Positions 38,180 to 50,058 of a DNA stretch of 64,000 bases are shown here, piece by piece. Position 1 is the stretch's first letter. Every line of letters starts with the position of its first letter. The stretch is from Setaria digitata (Eukaryota > Nematoda > Chromadorea > Rhabditida > Setariidae). Made by a program: the position numbers and the translations under genes. Location of the stretch: NCBI GenBank assembly GCA_003640385.1, contig RCAB01000012.1:186001-250000 (forward strand), in the 5' to 3' direction. The notes below the pieces were generated by a model, which saw only the letters and a program-made list of their open reading frames with translations, was not told the origin of the DNA and did not search any database.

Positions 38180-38199
38180 AACTTGGTCACGATATTACT

Positions 38200-41100
38200 A
38201 TGGCATCACTGCAAGCACACGAAGACACGGATGATAATCTTTATCCAATTGCCATACTCATTGATGAACTTCGCAATGAGGACGTGCAACTACGCTTGAA
38301 TAGTATACGTAAATTATCAACCATTGCACTTGCTTTGGGTGTCGAACGTACGCGTGGCGAATTAATTCAGTTCTTAACTGGTACGTATCAGCAGGCTGCT
38401 TCATGCAGGGAGTACTACTTAGCTGTTGCAGAAGTTATCAGCAGCATTTTACCTCAGGAAGTTAGGGTTATCATTTTCTACCATCCAAAGTTGCTGGAGC
38501 TTTAAAGTACAACTTATGTTTCTTAACACGTTTGATATAGATACTATATATGACGAAGATGAAGTACTGCTTGCGTTGGCGGAACAGTTAGGCAATTTTA
38601 CGCCATTAGTTGGTGGTCCAGACTATGTGCACTGCTTGCTTCCACCACTTGAGAATTTGGCCACTGTGGAGGAGACCGTAGTGCGGGATAAGGCAGTGGA
38701 AAGTTTACGCAAAATTGCTGACAAGCATTCAAGTGCTGCCCTCGAAGAGCATTTCATCCCAATGATCAGGCGCTTAGCTACAGGTTGAGTCTTTCTTTGA
38801 TTTTTAATGTTTTTCAGCTTCTGAACTTCAAAGTACCTGAATCAGTTGTGTCTGAAACACACTCGAACTGTTCTCTTTGGGACGTTTGAATAAGCAGGAG
38901 TTTCAATGCGGCATATTATTTTATGTTTTATTACAAAATCGCGAGAATATCATCCTCTTAACTCTTGTGTAAGAGCTAAAATCGCAATTACTACTTTTTT
39001 TGCAGGAGACTGGTTCACATCGAGAACTTCGGCTTGTGGTCTCTTCAGTGTTGCCTATCCTAGAGTGAGTCCTGCTATAAAAGCAGAACTTCGAAAGTAA
39101 GTTTTCTAGTTTTTTCGCACTTCAAGACATTTAGTAAACAATATCTTGGTCAAATTTAAAAATTTATGAATTCAATTAACGAGTCTTTTTAAGCTTATTT
39201 CGAACATTATGTCGCGACGACACACCCATGGTGCGACGCGCTGCAGCTTCAAAATTAGGAGAATTCGCGAAAGTTTTCGAAGCCGATTTTCTTCGGGACG
39301 AACTTCTCCAAATGTTTATGGATTTAGCTTCAGATGAACAGGTGCATAATCACTATATGATTCTGAAGAAAATAATTTGAACTGAGATAAAGTATGTCAA
39401 GATTTATTATAGGATTCTGTACGGTTGCTGGCAGTCGAAGCTTGCATTTCAATCGCTGCTCTGTTGACGGAGGAACAGCGCAAAGAACTAATTAAGCCAG
39501 TCCTCATCAATCTAGTTGAAGATAAAAGTTGGCGCGTACGTTATATGGTCGCTGAGAAATTTACCGATGTAAGTATTCCATGCATGAAGATAGCTAAAAA
39601 AGCCTTGATATATTTGCTAGCAATTGGTGTATTTACAGTGACAGTGCTCAAAGTCGTGAAGTTTAAGTGGAAAGTGAATGTATAACCATATTTGGGCAAA
39701 ACTTTGTTTGTACCAGAACGTGCGCTAGTTAGTGTACTCCTGTGAAATTGGAAACAATGAGTTGAACTCAGTAATGAATCTAAATGCGAATAAATTTTAC
39801 TTAAGTCTGGTTATGTTTTTATTTGACTTGAAGTTAGTGACATTTGCTTGGGAAGTGAAATTTAATCTGAATTTTAAGATACAATCTGCTGTTGGCAAAG
39901 ATATAACGGTAAACGATCTTCTTCCGGCATTCAGCAGTCTTCTGAAGGATATGGAGGGTGAAGTACGTAGTGCTGCTGCTGCAAAAATTCAAGGTCTTTT
40001 TTCATCTTTACTTTTGTATCAGAATTTATTAATTATTTTATATCGGCATATTTTGTAGCTTTCTGTGCTGCACTTCCTGCTACTGGTCGAGAAAAGGCGA
40101 TTTTAACTCATGTTTTGCCTGTTGTAAAAGAACTTGTTACTGACCCAAATCAACACGTGAAAACAGCTCTTGCATCTGTGGTCATGGGCTTAGCTCCAAT
40201 ACTTGGAAAGGATCTCACGATGGAGCATCTTCTGCCTATTTATTTGACTCTTTTGCGTGATGAAACTGCAGAAGTCCGTCTGAATATAATTTCATCTCTG
40301 GATAAGGTTCGTTTTTATGGAAATCATATACTGGCTAATAAGTCTCTGATATCACTTTAACTATATACTGCCTAATAAATGTCTGATAATACTGTCGCTC
40401 TCCTTGATGCTACTATCAAAAGTAGTGGCGGAGAAACGACAACACTGTTACTATTAAGCAAATGTAGCTGCTAGTTCGCTTTAAGAAATATATAAGACGA
40501 TGAAAAGGTTTTATGGAAGGGTTGATACTAAAAACATTGAACTGTTAGCAGTGTTTCTTGCTTACAGGTCAATGAAGTGATCGGTGCATCGCAGCTATCA
40601 CAGTCTTTGTTGCCATCAATTGTAGAACTAGCTGAGGATGGCAAGTGGCGAGTACGTTTAGCGATTGTTGATTTCATGCCGTTGCTCGCTGCCCAACTGG
40701 TATAATTTTTTCAATTTTAAGTTTAATTTTTTGTTGGGGGAATGTATGTACATCAAATTTTTTGTTAAGAAGGACCTAATTTGTCATTTCTGTGTAATAA
40801 ACATTTACTGGTCAAAATCATTTTTGTTGCTTCAGGGACAAGAATTTTTCGATGAGAAACTACTTCCACTTTGTATGGCGTGGTTGACGGATCATGGTAA
40901 AATTTAAGCCATAAATTGGAAATGTCTTTTTGCATATTTTATTTTTACTTTTGTTTTTTTAGTATACGCCATACGCGAAGCAGCGACAGGAATTCTTAAG
41001 CAGCTGACTGAAAAATTTGGTGCTGATTGGGCGATGAAGCAAGTAGTACCTAAGGTATAGATGTTTCTATCTATCTAGGCTTGAAACTGTCTCTTTCCTA

Positions 41101-42221
41101 TGGGGAGATATGATGCCAGTTTACTTTCCGAAAAAAAAAAAAAAAAAAAACGAGAACAGCGCATGTGTTTTATAGGAAAAAAAAATTAAATGACGATTAG
41201 ATTAAGCTTCTCATGATTTTTCAAGTTTGTACATGTAAGATTTGCAACTTATTCATCGTTAATGCGCTTGAATTGCTGTTTGTTTTATTGTTTTAGGTAA
41301 CTGCACTTTCAACTGATACAAACTATTTGCATCGTATGGCATGCTTGTTTTGCTTTAACACTCTCTGTGAGGCTTTAGGCGCAGATCATACCGTTAAGGA
41401 AATATTGCCTGTCGTACAACAGGTGCAGTTTACACATTTCTTCAATTCGCACTAGTATTTTTAAAAATCAGTTTCATGATATAACATTACACCATCTCCT
41501 CGTGGTAAAGTTTCAAATGCATTTTTTCAGTTAAGCGATGATCACGTACCCAATGTCAGATTCAATGTTGCTAAAACTCTCCTTCGTATTGGTCATACGG
41601 TTGATCAGGGGTATTTTTTTAATAATCGAAAGTAAAAGAGATTTTTGTAAAAAGGGCTAAACAGTTAAAGATTTTCTTTAAAAGAAAAAGGCAACAAGAC
41701 CAGGAAGTGGAAAACTCCATAATAAGTCCAACAAGTTATTTCTTTTTTTTTTTTTTTTTTTAGGATAGTTAATAGTCAAATCAAGCCTTTACTGACAAAG
41801 ATGTGCAATGATAGCGAATTCGACGTCAGATATTTTGCGGACGAAACACGAATGGGTTCGTTTTCTCTTTTTGATATTTTCCATCATTAGCGCCTTCAGA
41901 AAGTGAGGGGAAGGTTTGAAGGCTAACATCAAGATTGTAACATACAATCCTATCCTGTTGAGTTTCGTTAAGGTAGTGTAGAAAATTTCAAGTTGAAAAA
42001 GATTCTGAATTATGATGTCTTATAGAAGAAAAAGTTTTGAGGCTTGTGACTGACAGAAAAGGACACTATTCTTTTCCCTCAAAAATAATCCAGTCGCAGG
42101 ATGGAGACAGAAACAGCTTTCCTTTTCCCAGGGGCATTATGAATTTGATACTCGCAGATGTGTCCTGCTCTCTGTTTCAAATGTTTTTTTTTTTTTTTCA
42201 GCGCTGGGATTGACAACTTGA
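38200..42221 (+). CDS. paa-1: Protein phosphatase 2A scaffold subunit A (PR65, HEAT-repeat)
   Basis: The structural subunit that holds PP2A catalytic and B-type subunits, made of tandem HEAT repeats. Fourteen exons chain exactly by phase: 38200-38380, 38541-38783, 39006-39096, 39194-39341, 39413-39568, 39879-39993, 40059-40306, 40568-40699, 40836-40896, 40963-41054, 41297-41422, 41531-41610, 41764-41855 and 42202-42221. They encode 594 residues (human about 589). Diagnostic text: [150 protein letters not shown] at the end. The C-terminal few residues depend on a tiny last exon of 20 nt after a long T tract; without that splice the protein would read on to a stop near 41888. The whole scaffold is intact and likely essential. 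Confidence 0.96.
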
Positions 42222-43127
42222 TTTGAAGAAATCATGTGAAATTTGTAAAGTTCAAATTGTTTTTTTTTTTCCTAACATCTCTACTGAGAAGAATTTTGTC
42301 TCGAATTCGAGAAATATGTTTCTTAAGTTTTGCTACAGACGAATTTGACAAAAGCATTGCTAGTTTCGTCTTTGCTTTGTTTTTTATTAGGTGATACCAT
42401 GTTTCAGTTCTAGGAACTGGTAATCCATTTATAATTGATGGTTTAATGTGTTGTTCCGTTCTTCTGTTTTTTTTTTATTCTATACTTTTTCTCTTATAAA
42501 TTGTCCCCGATTGGCCTGCGGAGATAGACAGACGTACCTTATTTTTCCTCATATCAATCTGCAGCTGGAATCCAGGGTTTAGGCAGCAAGTGTTTAATGT
42601 GGCCGTTTTTTGTCAACGTCAAGAAATGATTGGAATTCTTCATTTTCATCCAAAAACTGTGAGAAAGTTCAAGTCGTTTACCTCCTTTCTCGTGCATAAC
42701 TATTTATTTAAGTATTTACTCCAGAAAATCAGTGTATTTTCCACACTCCTTGTTAGCAATAAAAGTACACTCAAGTTCTAGTGCAAAAATGTATTGTATT
42801 GTTGTGTACTTTCTAGCTATTTTTGAACATAATTTGGATCAGATTAAGTGGATTTTAGCAGGATTTAGAAATCGCGTTTCGCAGCTTTGCTATTGGGAAG
42901 TCATGAGCAATTTATATAGGATGGTCGAGGTGGCAGAATGGAGAAAAGGTGCAGCTTAGTAGTAATTGTTCATCGATTCCTAGATGATTGAGAGTTGGAT
43001 TTAGTGTGAGATGTGCCGAAATAGAATTCCAAGAACTTCGTTTTTAATAAAGAATTCAAACATCGAGAGGCCATTTTGTGAATAGTAGATTGTTTCGTAA
43101 TTTACACAGAAACCTTTTTTCGAGATT
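42222..43127. other. Intergenic region between convergent genes
   Basis: The shared 3' flank of paa-1 (+) and the Ser/Tyr/Arg-rich gene (-). An AATAAA is present on the + strand at 43046-43051. Short open frames at 42590-42959 show no family resemblance. No gene is seen. Confidence 0.6.
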
Positions 43128-44634
43128 TCAATAATTCGTGTAGAGGCGGTTGGCGACACGGGAATAGGTCGGATGGTTGGAATAACGTCTGCTATAGGAA
43201 TAATCGCCTCTAGCAGACGCGGAGCTGAAACTCAATTCCTTTTCTCGACGAGATTGCCATGTTGGTGATAACCAGTACCTGTAGTAATTCGGATTTCATC
43301 TTTTACAAAAATGTTGAATGCTATAGTAGTAGAATGAAACATCTATAAATTTACTAGCATACAGGGTTTGCTTGGGGTTTTTGTTTTTGCCTTTTAGACT
43401 TCTTTAGATTAGTAAAAAGAAAGTTTACTTGGACAGCGTGCCGACAGTCATACACCGTTTCTTGTACATATTCACCGCATCTTCTATGGGCATATATCTG
43501 AATCCACTTTCGGTAAGTAGAAAAACGAAAAAGTGAAAGACAGAGACTGATAGTAGTGATCTAATTGCCAGCAGTTTCTTGAATTGTCATATAAATTCGT
43601 CGAAGTAGATTGTTCCGATTAATTTTGATTTGGAAGCTAATTGCCGAGTTTCAATCTTTTAGTCATAATTTTCCCCCTTCCTGTCTTATTATTTTTACTA
43701 AAGTTATGTAACAGAAGTAAATTATCAACTAAGACAGTGAATCAATAAATCAACTGAACAAAAAGTCACCGGACATAATTCCGCACGGGCGTAATTGGAC
43801 GTTCAATATATGCATTATAGCTAGGTTTTACGAAAAGTCCCGTATTGTAAGCATTCGATCTACCTTCCAACCACCGTTTCGTCCCGAGGTCTCGCATGCT
43901 GTAATCTTTAGTCGCCATCTGTAATACTTCAGCAAATTATAAGGCATTATTTCTTGAGCTATTCGAAATACGCTTTAAAAGCCGAAATATCATAGATCTT
44001 CTTCAGCTCCAACAGGAATAGTTTTAGTTTCACAGGTTACATGAGTTGAAGCTGTTGTTTCATATGAAATTTAATAACTGATATTATGGTTTAACTTACT
44101 GATTCAGTTTGCGTAAGTATGCCGAGGCCAGTATCTGTGCTTCCATATGAATACCTTATGTAGGGATACTTATCCGTGTAGTGAGGTGTACTACGCTGCA
44201 AACCAACGCTGTGAAGCGGAGGTGTCCGAGTTAGTACCGAGCTGTACAATGAACGCCCGAATAATGAGGATGCTAAAGTATCAATAAATTAGTAAGACGT
44301 TGAATCGTTGATTTTATGTATAGTTTAGCCACTTCCAGATTAAATTACGAAAAAAAAAACATTAAGTCAATACAGGGATTTAATAGTGAGAACTACATTT
44401 CTTGATTTCAGATTTTAAATTTCAAAACTTACAACTTCGTGATAGCGACCTAGACATGTAACCACCACCGTAGCCATACTGAGGCATAGTAAGTGCGCCA
44501 CTTCCGAAAGATGATGCACCAGACCCATGGCTAAATGAATATGATCGTCGCACTGATTTGGCTCCACGTGCTTCAGATCTCGATCTAGCTAGTGGAGAAA
44601 TATAGTGATACGTTGGACTGGGCATCAAATTCAT
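43128..44634 (-). CDS. Unrecognised Ser/Tyr/Arg-rich protein, 247 residues
   Basis: Five exons fit by phase: 44433-44634 (ATG), 44100-44272, 43770-43918, 43429-43497 and 43128-43278 (TGA), 744 nt in all. The start is MNLMPSPTYHYISPLARSRS. The N-terminal half is low-complexity, rich in Ser, Arg, Gly and Tyr (SVRRSYSFSHGSGASSFGSG; YGYGGGYMSRSLSRS). The middle is better ordered: THYTDKYPYIRY-like text, MATKDYSMRDLGTKRWLEGR, then YMPIEDAVNMYKKRCMTVGT. The C-terminus is again Arg/Tyr/Ser-rich (SARGDYSYSRRYSNHP, ending RLYTNY). There is no signal peptide or membrane helix. Repeated basic-Tyr-Ser text would suit a phosphorylated cytoskeletal or sarcomere-associated protein, but this is a guess. I recognise no family; it may be nematode-specific. 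Codon and splice style match the neighbours, so there is no sign of transfer. Confidence 0.78.
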
Positions 44635-46407
44635 TTTGCTGTATTCTTTCTTCCGTTAGTCAGAATGTGCTGTTATCCCGTATACTCCGCCTCCTGAAAT
44701 ATCTGAATTTCTTAATATTCATACTTTCTACACTGATCAGGTACAGTTTTGGAGAATCGATATTTTTGTTGGATTGAATACATGTCCAAAACTTCCAAAT
44801 CCGAGTTCCAAAATATCAAATGAAGTTTCCATCAATATTTATCTTTAGCAATCTGAACATCCTTACATGCAAGCTTATTACTATATTTATAAACATTTTT
44901 GAATTATTTTTATCAATAGCTTCGAAGTTGTCTGACATAAAACACTCCGACAAGTCTTGAGATTTCTTGTACATCATTTCTGTGAGAAAAAAAGAAAATG
45001 AATGGAAGCCGTCGTTTGCCACTTAACAAATTAGAAAAAACAATCCAATGATTCGAGAACATTATCTTTCGTTAGGTTAATCAGCACAATCAATGAGAAG
45101 ACATCTAGCTCCTGCCGGATTATGAGAAAATGGAAAATTGGGTTAAGAAAATAGTTTCTCATATTTGGAAATGAACATGTCTGTTGCTGTGTAAATCACG
45201 TTGAAGACAGAAGGTGAAAAGCCAGGAATGAAGGAATAATAAGTGATACCTCAGAAAACTTAAATTACCTGCGAAATTTATTCAAAGAAAATACATCCAT
45301 TTTCTAGATAAAATGAACATGATGGTAAATAGGCCATAATCATAGTTAATAGACTCAAAAACTGATCAGTAAATATTAAATTTAAAATACACAATTGTTT
45401 CAATCAAATTATGCCTAGTCTGTAATAAAATAAGAAAGCCAAAAAAAAATATTTGGACAAAAAAAGCTTTTTTTAAGACATAAAATAAAGTGAATAGAAA
45501 AAGTGTAAGAATTGTAAAATAACAGTCGAGAACGGATAGGCAGTTTTACTGGCCTTAAAAATTTTACTCAAAACTGCGGTGCAAATATCAGAAAGAATAT
45601 AATAATGTTGCAACGTTATATAACTAGGGGTAACAGAGAGTATATACGACTGAGTAAGAAATAAGTGTGTATAAGAACTGTTCGAAAACTTAAATATAGA
45701 AAGACACTTTTATCATCACACAAAATTTAAGGTGTATTGTGAAAAGCGGCATTCCAAGCTACATAATAAACATTTCTACAAACAGAACGGAAAACGATTA
45801 CTCTAACAGTATAACATAGAAATGGATCAGCAACACCCCAAGTAATAGTACTAACGAATTTCTGAAGCAAGGAGGAGAGAGACAAGGGGAGAAGTCGAAT
45901 CTACGATTGTTGCACTTCAAATAAGCTAAACAGCTGTTTGTAATGAACATTACACATCAAGTTGACATACTCATAGATAGCTGGTTCAGGCTCTACAACT
46001 ACTACTTCGCACTTTCATTTCCATTTGACAGTCGCTAAAAAAATCGCATTTGGCTATTTAACTTAAAAAAAAATAAATAAACCATTTCTAAATAATCTTT
46101 ATTTAACTTGTCTTTAAAAACTTTTCGACCTCTAAGTATTCCAAAAAAAAATTCAAATTGGAGAGCTAAGATTTTATATGTTAAAAGCAATAGAATAATA
46201 TCCTACCGGTTTATTCTCTTAATGCTTTAGTTGAAACTCATGAAAAAAAATGACGATTTCGATTAGAAGTCTGAAAACGAAATTCTATAAATCTCATGAG
46301 CAGGTTTGTGAAGTTACAGAAGTCCATTTTCTCAAAAATTCAATGAACTCCACGAATTTTAAAAGTCATCTTTCGATCAGGAACAATTTCCAATTGCCTT
46401 AGCCATA
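44635..46407. other. Intergenic region, about 1.8 kb
   Basis: It lies between cdk-7 and the Ser/Tyr/Arg-rich gene, both minus strand. AT-rich with no convincing open frame. A TTTATT at 46098-46103 (AATAAA on the minus strand) lies about 305 nt past the cdk-7 stop and may end that transcript. Confidence 0.6.
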
Positions 46408-49400
46408 TCAATCAAATTCAAGCCGTCTCCGAAATTTGGTGGGTGTATCGTTTTCATCACCCATAAATTGTCGCCGTTTTCGCTTAAAGACTGCCGACCG
46501 ACTTGTACTAGGAAGTGGTAAATCACAATCATCACAAGCATATGGCATCTAGAATGGTATTTATGAGCAGATATAATTTATCTTTAGTCAGTGAACAAAG
46601 CATGAAAACAAATTTGAAATGGAACACTACATGCATTTCATACTGACCATGCATTACTTTGAACATTTATTTAAATTTATTGCATCTTTTTTTACCTGTA
46701 ACAAATAATGCATGTAAAAAAATCTACGAAATATAGCGAAGCATGTAACTTAAAATGAAAATGATAAAAGTCACTTACCGCTTGGAAATAGTAAGAGCGA
46801 AGTGCTTGCGTTGCATTCCATCTTTTATTCGGATCAAATCTGAAAGAATTAACGGCCTATATTTGTGGCAAGATTTTGGAAATAATTCTACTAATAACTC
46901 TACAAGAGATGAAAAGCTACATAAGAAAAAGTGGAAGAAATATATGTCTTAAAAGCAACAGAAAAAGTGAAAATATATAAAAAGTATATACAAGAGACAA
47001 AAAAGATTTTAAAACACCTTAAACACTGATAAATTAATTCGATGAGATCATCACCAGCAGCAGTGAACACACTCTTAAGTGGCATAGCTGGCATAGGTTT
47101 TATAGTTATAAAGTCGGGGAATTCCTCCAGTCCCTGGAAATACAAGAACAGTAATAAACAAAATAGAAAATTTTTGAATTCTCTTTTATTTCGCTTACCG
47201 CCCAGTCTTCTACTGTTGGTGTTCCTAAAACACTGTAAATCTTCACAAGCTGATCGATATCCGATTCACCAGGAAATATCGGCACCTGGAGGACAGAAGG
47301 TACAAGTAATTAATTAGCAATTGAACCGCACACAGTCGAGAAATTATGTTTTAAAACAAGTTTTTTAATTGCCAAATAAGAATATATTGGACGAAAGAAG
47401 TTTTATTAATTATAGTGGAAAAGTGACCCGCAGCAGAAGTTCAGCGATAATGCATCCAACGGACCACATATCGATGCCTACACCATAGGAACGCGCTGCA
47501 TAAAGTAGTTCTGGTGCACGATACCACCTCGTCACTACCTGTAGAGTTTTTCAGTAGAAGGAATTTCTCTAATATAGAAACTGTTTGGCATAATATAATT
47601 ATATTTCAAAATTTGGCAACTGAAGTGAACGCGTAATAACTAATAATTATTAGCAATGGAATTAAAGCAATGCACAGAGCTGTTATAAAGCATAAAAGTT
47701 ATAAAATAGGAATTTACTTACCTGATGTGTGTAATGGCGATTTGGTGAGCCGAAAAACCGAGCTAAGCCGAAATCGGCTATTTTTATTCGTCCCTGCAGA
47801 TTAATCAACAAGTTATTTGGTTTTAAATCCTGAAACCACATCGCCAGAGTAGTATCCAATGAATTTGTACATATACGAATTATACTCGAGCTGGGAAAAT
47901 CTAAGAGAAAAATTGGTAAATTGAATTTCGGCTACATATTCAATGAAATCTCACTCGGTGTAAAACCCAGTGAAGATGGAGGTATTCGAGACCTAGTAAC
48001 ATTTGCAGGATCATATTTTTAATGTGTTCAGGCATCAGAATTATTGCTTTGTCTTTCACCAAATGTTCCAGATCTGTTTCCATGAAATCAAATACGAGCT
48101 GAATGTTTGTTTTATGCCCAATCACATCCAACAGCTGTAAAGGCACGAAATAGGAACACCTTATTTTTAATGTATTCAAGAATCAGAATTATTGTTTTGC
48201 CTTCCATTAGATGTTTCAAAATTTTACTACGAAGCCGAAAACAAATTAGATATCTTAATCTCAATAATTCAGGCATTCTGACAGTCCACAGACCTGATTT
48301 TAAAAAAATTTTCTTCAGAAATTCTGAAAATGAGAGAAAATTCGCAGCTTTGGTTAACTTGTAATCATTAAAGTCTCAAATGATTCAATGTAAGGTAGTA
48401 AGGAGAGTTTACAGTGATCAAAATTTTAGTGAATGCACGAAGAGTCGACAATAACTGCAACAAAAATAGTGAATGAAATTAGGGTATTTCAAGCAAAATA
48501 GTTACAATTCCGTAAAGAGATGTCATATAATGCTACAAAATTTGTGTTTATTCCTAGCACTTTAAAATTCACGATGCCTCGATGTTGACTATGTTTGTTT
48601 CATTCGAAAACTGTAAAATAAAGGTTTCATTCTTATTTCATTAATAAGCAGAATTTTATATTGTGGTACAGCTTCTGAACAAGCAGAAAGCGCATCATTT
48701 CCAGCAATCTAAAAGTAAACTTAAATATAAAAAATGTTACTCCAATAATATTATCATGATGCAATTCTTGTAGCAGTTTGATTTCTCTTAACGCAGTTCG
48801 ATTTACACCATCCATTGCTTCATGCCTTGAACCAAGTTTTATCTGAAAAATTTTCGATAAGTTGTTGCAATGAAGAAGAATTCAGGTAAAATGTAAAATT
48901 TAGGTAAACTCAGGTAAAATAATTCTGCAAAGAGAGAAAGTAGTAGTATCATTAAAATAAAGAATGAAGCCAGCAATAAAACAAGAAAAAAAACCTTAAT
49001 GACTTTTTTCATGGATTAAAATCATATATATTTCGGAAAGTTTTAAAAACAACCTTTTTTATGGCAACAAATTCATTTGTTTCCGTATCTTTCGCCTTAT
49101 AAACATTGGCAAACTGAAAAGAACGAACTAGTAAAGCATTGAAAGCTGTTTTTTATACTATCAAATCGTAATACTACAGCAAAAACAATCTCATCTGTCT
49201 CACAACGGTGCCGCTTTAATAAAGTATAAAAACAGCCAAAATATATTTTATGTTCAAAAGTTGAAAAGCAAAAAACACAATAACACTTCACAAGGTAATT
49301 TATGTTGATCTTCTACCAATGTTTTAATGAAACTACAAAAAAATTTAAAAAAAAAAAAACCATCTAATCCATTGTATTTAATTTACCTGCCCTTCACCAA

Positions 49401-49446
49401 GATGTTTGATTTTCTCATAACGATTTTTTGCCGCACCTTTGGACAT
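46408..49446 (-). CDS. cdk-7: Cyclin-dependent kinase 7 (CDK-activating kinase, TFIIH kinase subunit)
   Basis: Ten exons fit by phase: 49387-49446, 49054-49113, 48741-48842, 47955-48134, 47722-47829, 47428-47538, 47199-47285, 47018-47133, 46779-46839 and 46408-46548. They encode 341 residues (human 346). The start is [20 protein letters not shown], with the Gly-rich loop split by intron 1. Motifs in order: FVAIKK (ATP-binding Lys); [20 protein letters not shown], where CDK7 carries NRTALRE at the cyclin-binding helix; [13 protein letters not shown] (hinge); [12 protein letters not shown] (catalytic loop); [20 protein letters not shown], keeping both activation-segment sites, Ser in FGSP and Thr in [15 protein letters not shown]; and a basic tail. 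CDK7 with cyclin H and MAT1 phosphorylates cell-cycle CDKs and the RNA polymerase II CTD. Intron 3 contains a decayed copy of part of exon 4. DDX56 lies 613 nt upstream on the same strand. Confidence 0.96.
48162..48218 (-). pseudogene. Degenerate duplicate of part of cdk-7 exon 4, in intron 3
   Basis: These 57 nt align without gaps to 48014-48070 in cdk-7 exon 4, with about 10 mismatches, nearly all transitions. The exon copy encodes [19 protein letters not shown] and the intronic copy reads [19 protein letters not shown] in the same orientation. Similarity fades upstream of 48218 on the minus strand. It is best read as a local tandem duplication that has decayed; use as an alternative exon is less likely because the flanking kinase text is lost. 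Confidence 0.75.
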
Positions 49447-50058
49447 CACGTGATATAATAACTTCCACCACCTACTTTAGCTAATCTCAACAAAACCTAG
49501 ACCAAATGTTTCGTCACAATTTGAGCAGTCCGAAAATGGAAGAGTACATACAATTTCCACTGCCAGTGATACCTAAAAAGCTTCCACATCATGTGCATCT
49601 TATGTTAAAGCATGTCGCAAATATGTGATGATTCCATAGTTCTCCCCACAAATAGCCAAAGAAAAAAAGGGTCATTTGTTCTTGACCTCCTCTCCCTATT
49701 AACCGATTTTATCTTGAAGATCAAATAGATGCACTTCTGGAAACAATGTAAATTAGACTAAATAAAATTGACAATATGTATTCTTTTATTAACGGCAAAC
49801 ATTTCGAACTGCACTTTCACAAACAATTAGAAAAAAACAACAATGAGCAACTAAACAGGGACAAATCTGGAGCGAAATTCTATTTTACCCAGGAAATGCA
49901 ATAAAAACCTTCCCATGAGTTGCCATCAAAGAATTCCGCAAGTATTTCATATAGCTTTCGAATAATCTTTCCATGTTTATGATTCGAATTTCAAATCAAG
50001 GGATTTTGTTATTTCTATAATGTATAAGAGGAAATTTACGAAATTATAAAAATTTATA
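49447..50058. other. Spacer between DDX56-type gene and cdk-7
   Basis: 612 nt of AT-rich sequence with no open frame of interest. It holds the helicase 3' flank and the cdk-7 5' flank. Confidence 0.6.

Larger units (their letters stand above)
37458..38199. promoter_or_regulatory. Divergent intergenic region of nuo-1 and paa-1
   Basis: 742 nt lie between two head-to-head start codons. It is GC-richer just before paa-1 (a GGGG/GGAG run at about 38125-38155). It must contain the promoters of both housekeeping genes, but I see no clear TATA box or other named element. Confidence 0.55.

Noticed and set aside
38041..38199. In-frame upstream extension of paa-1 with a Gly-rich stretch
   Set aside because: PP2A scaffold proteins start near MAS/MAA; a TTGCAG acceptor at 38179 removes the extension and the text is not conserved in the family.
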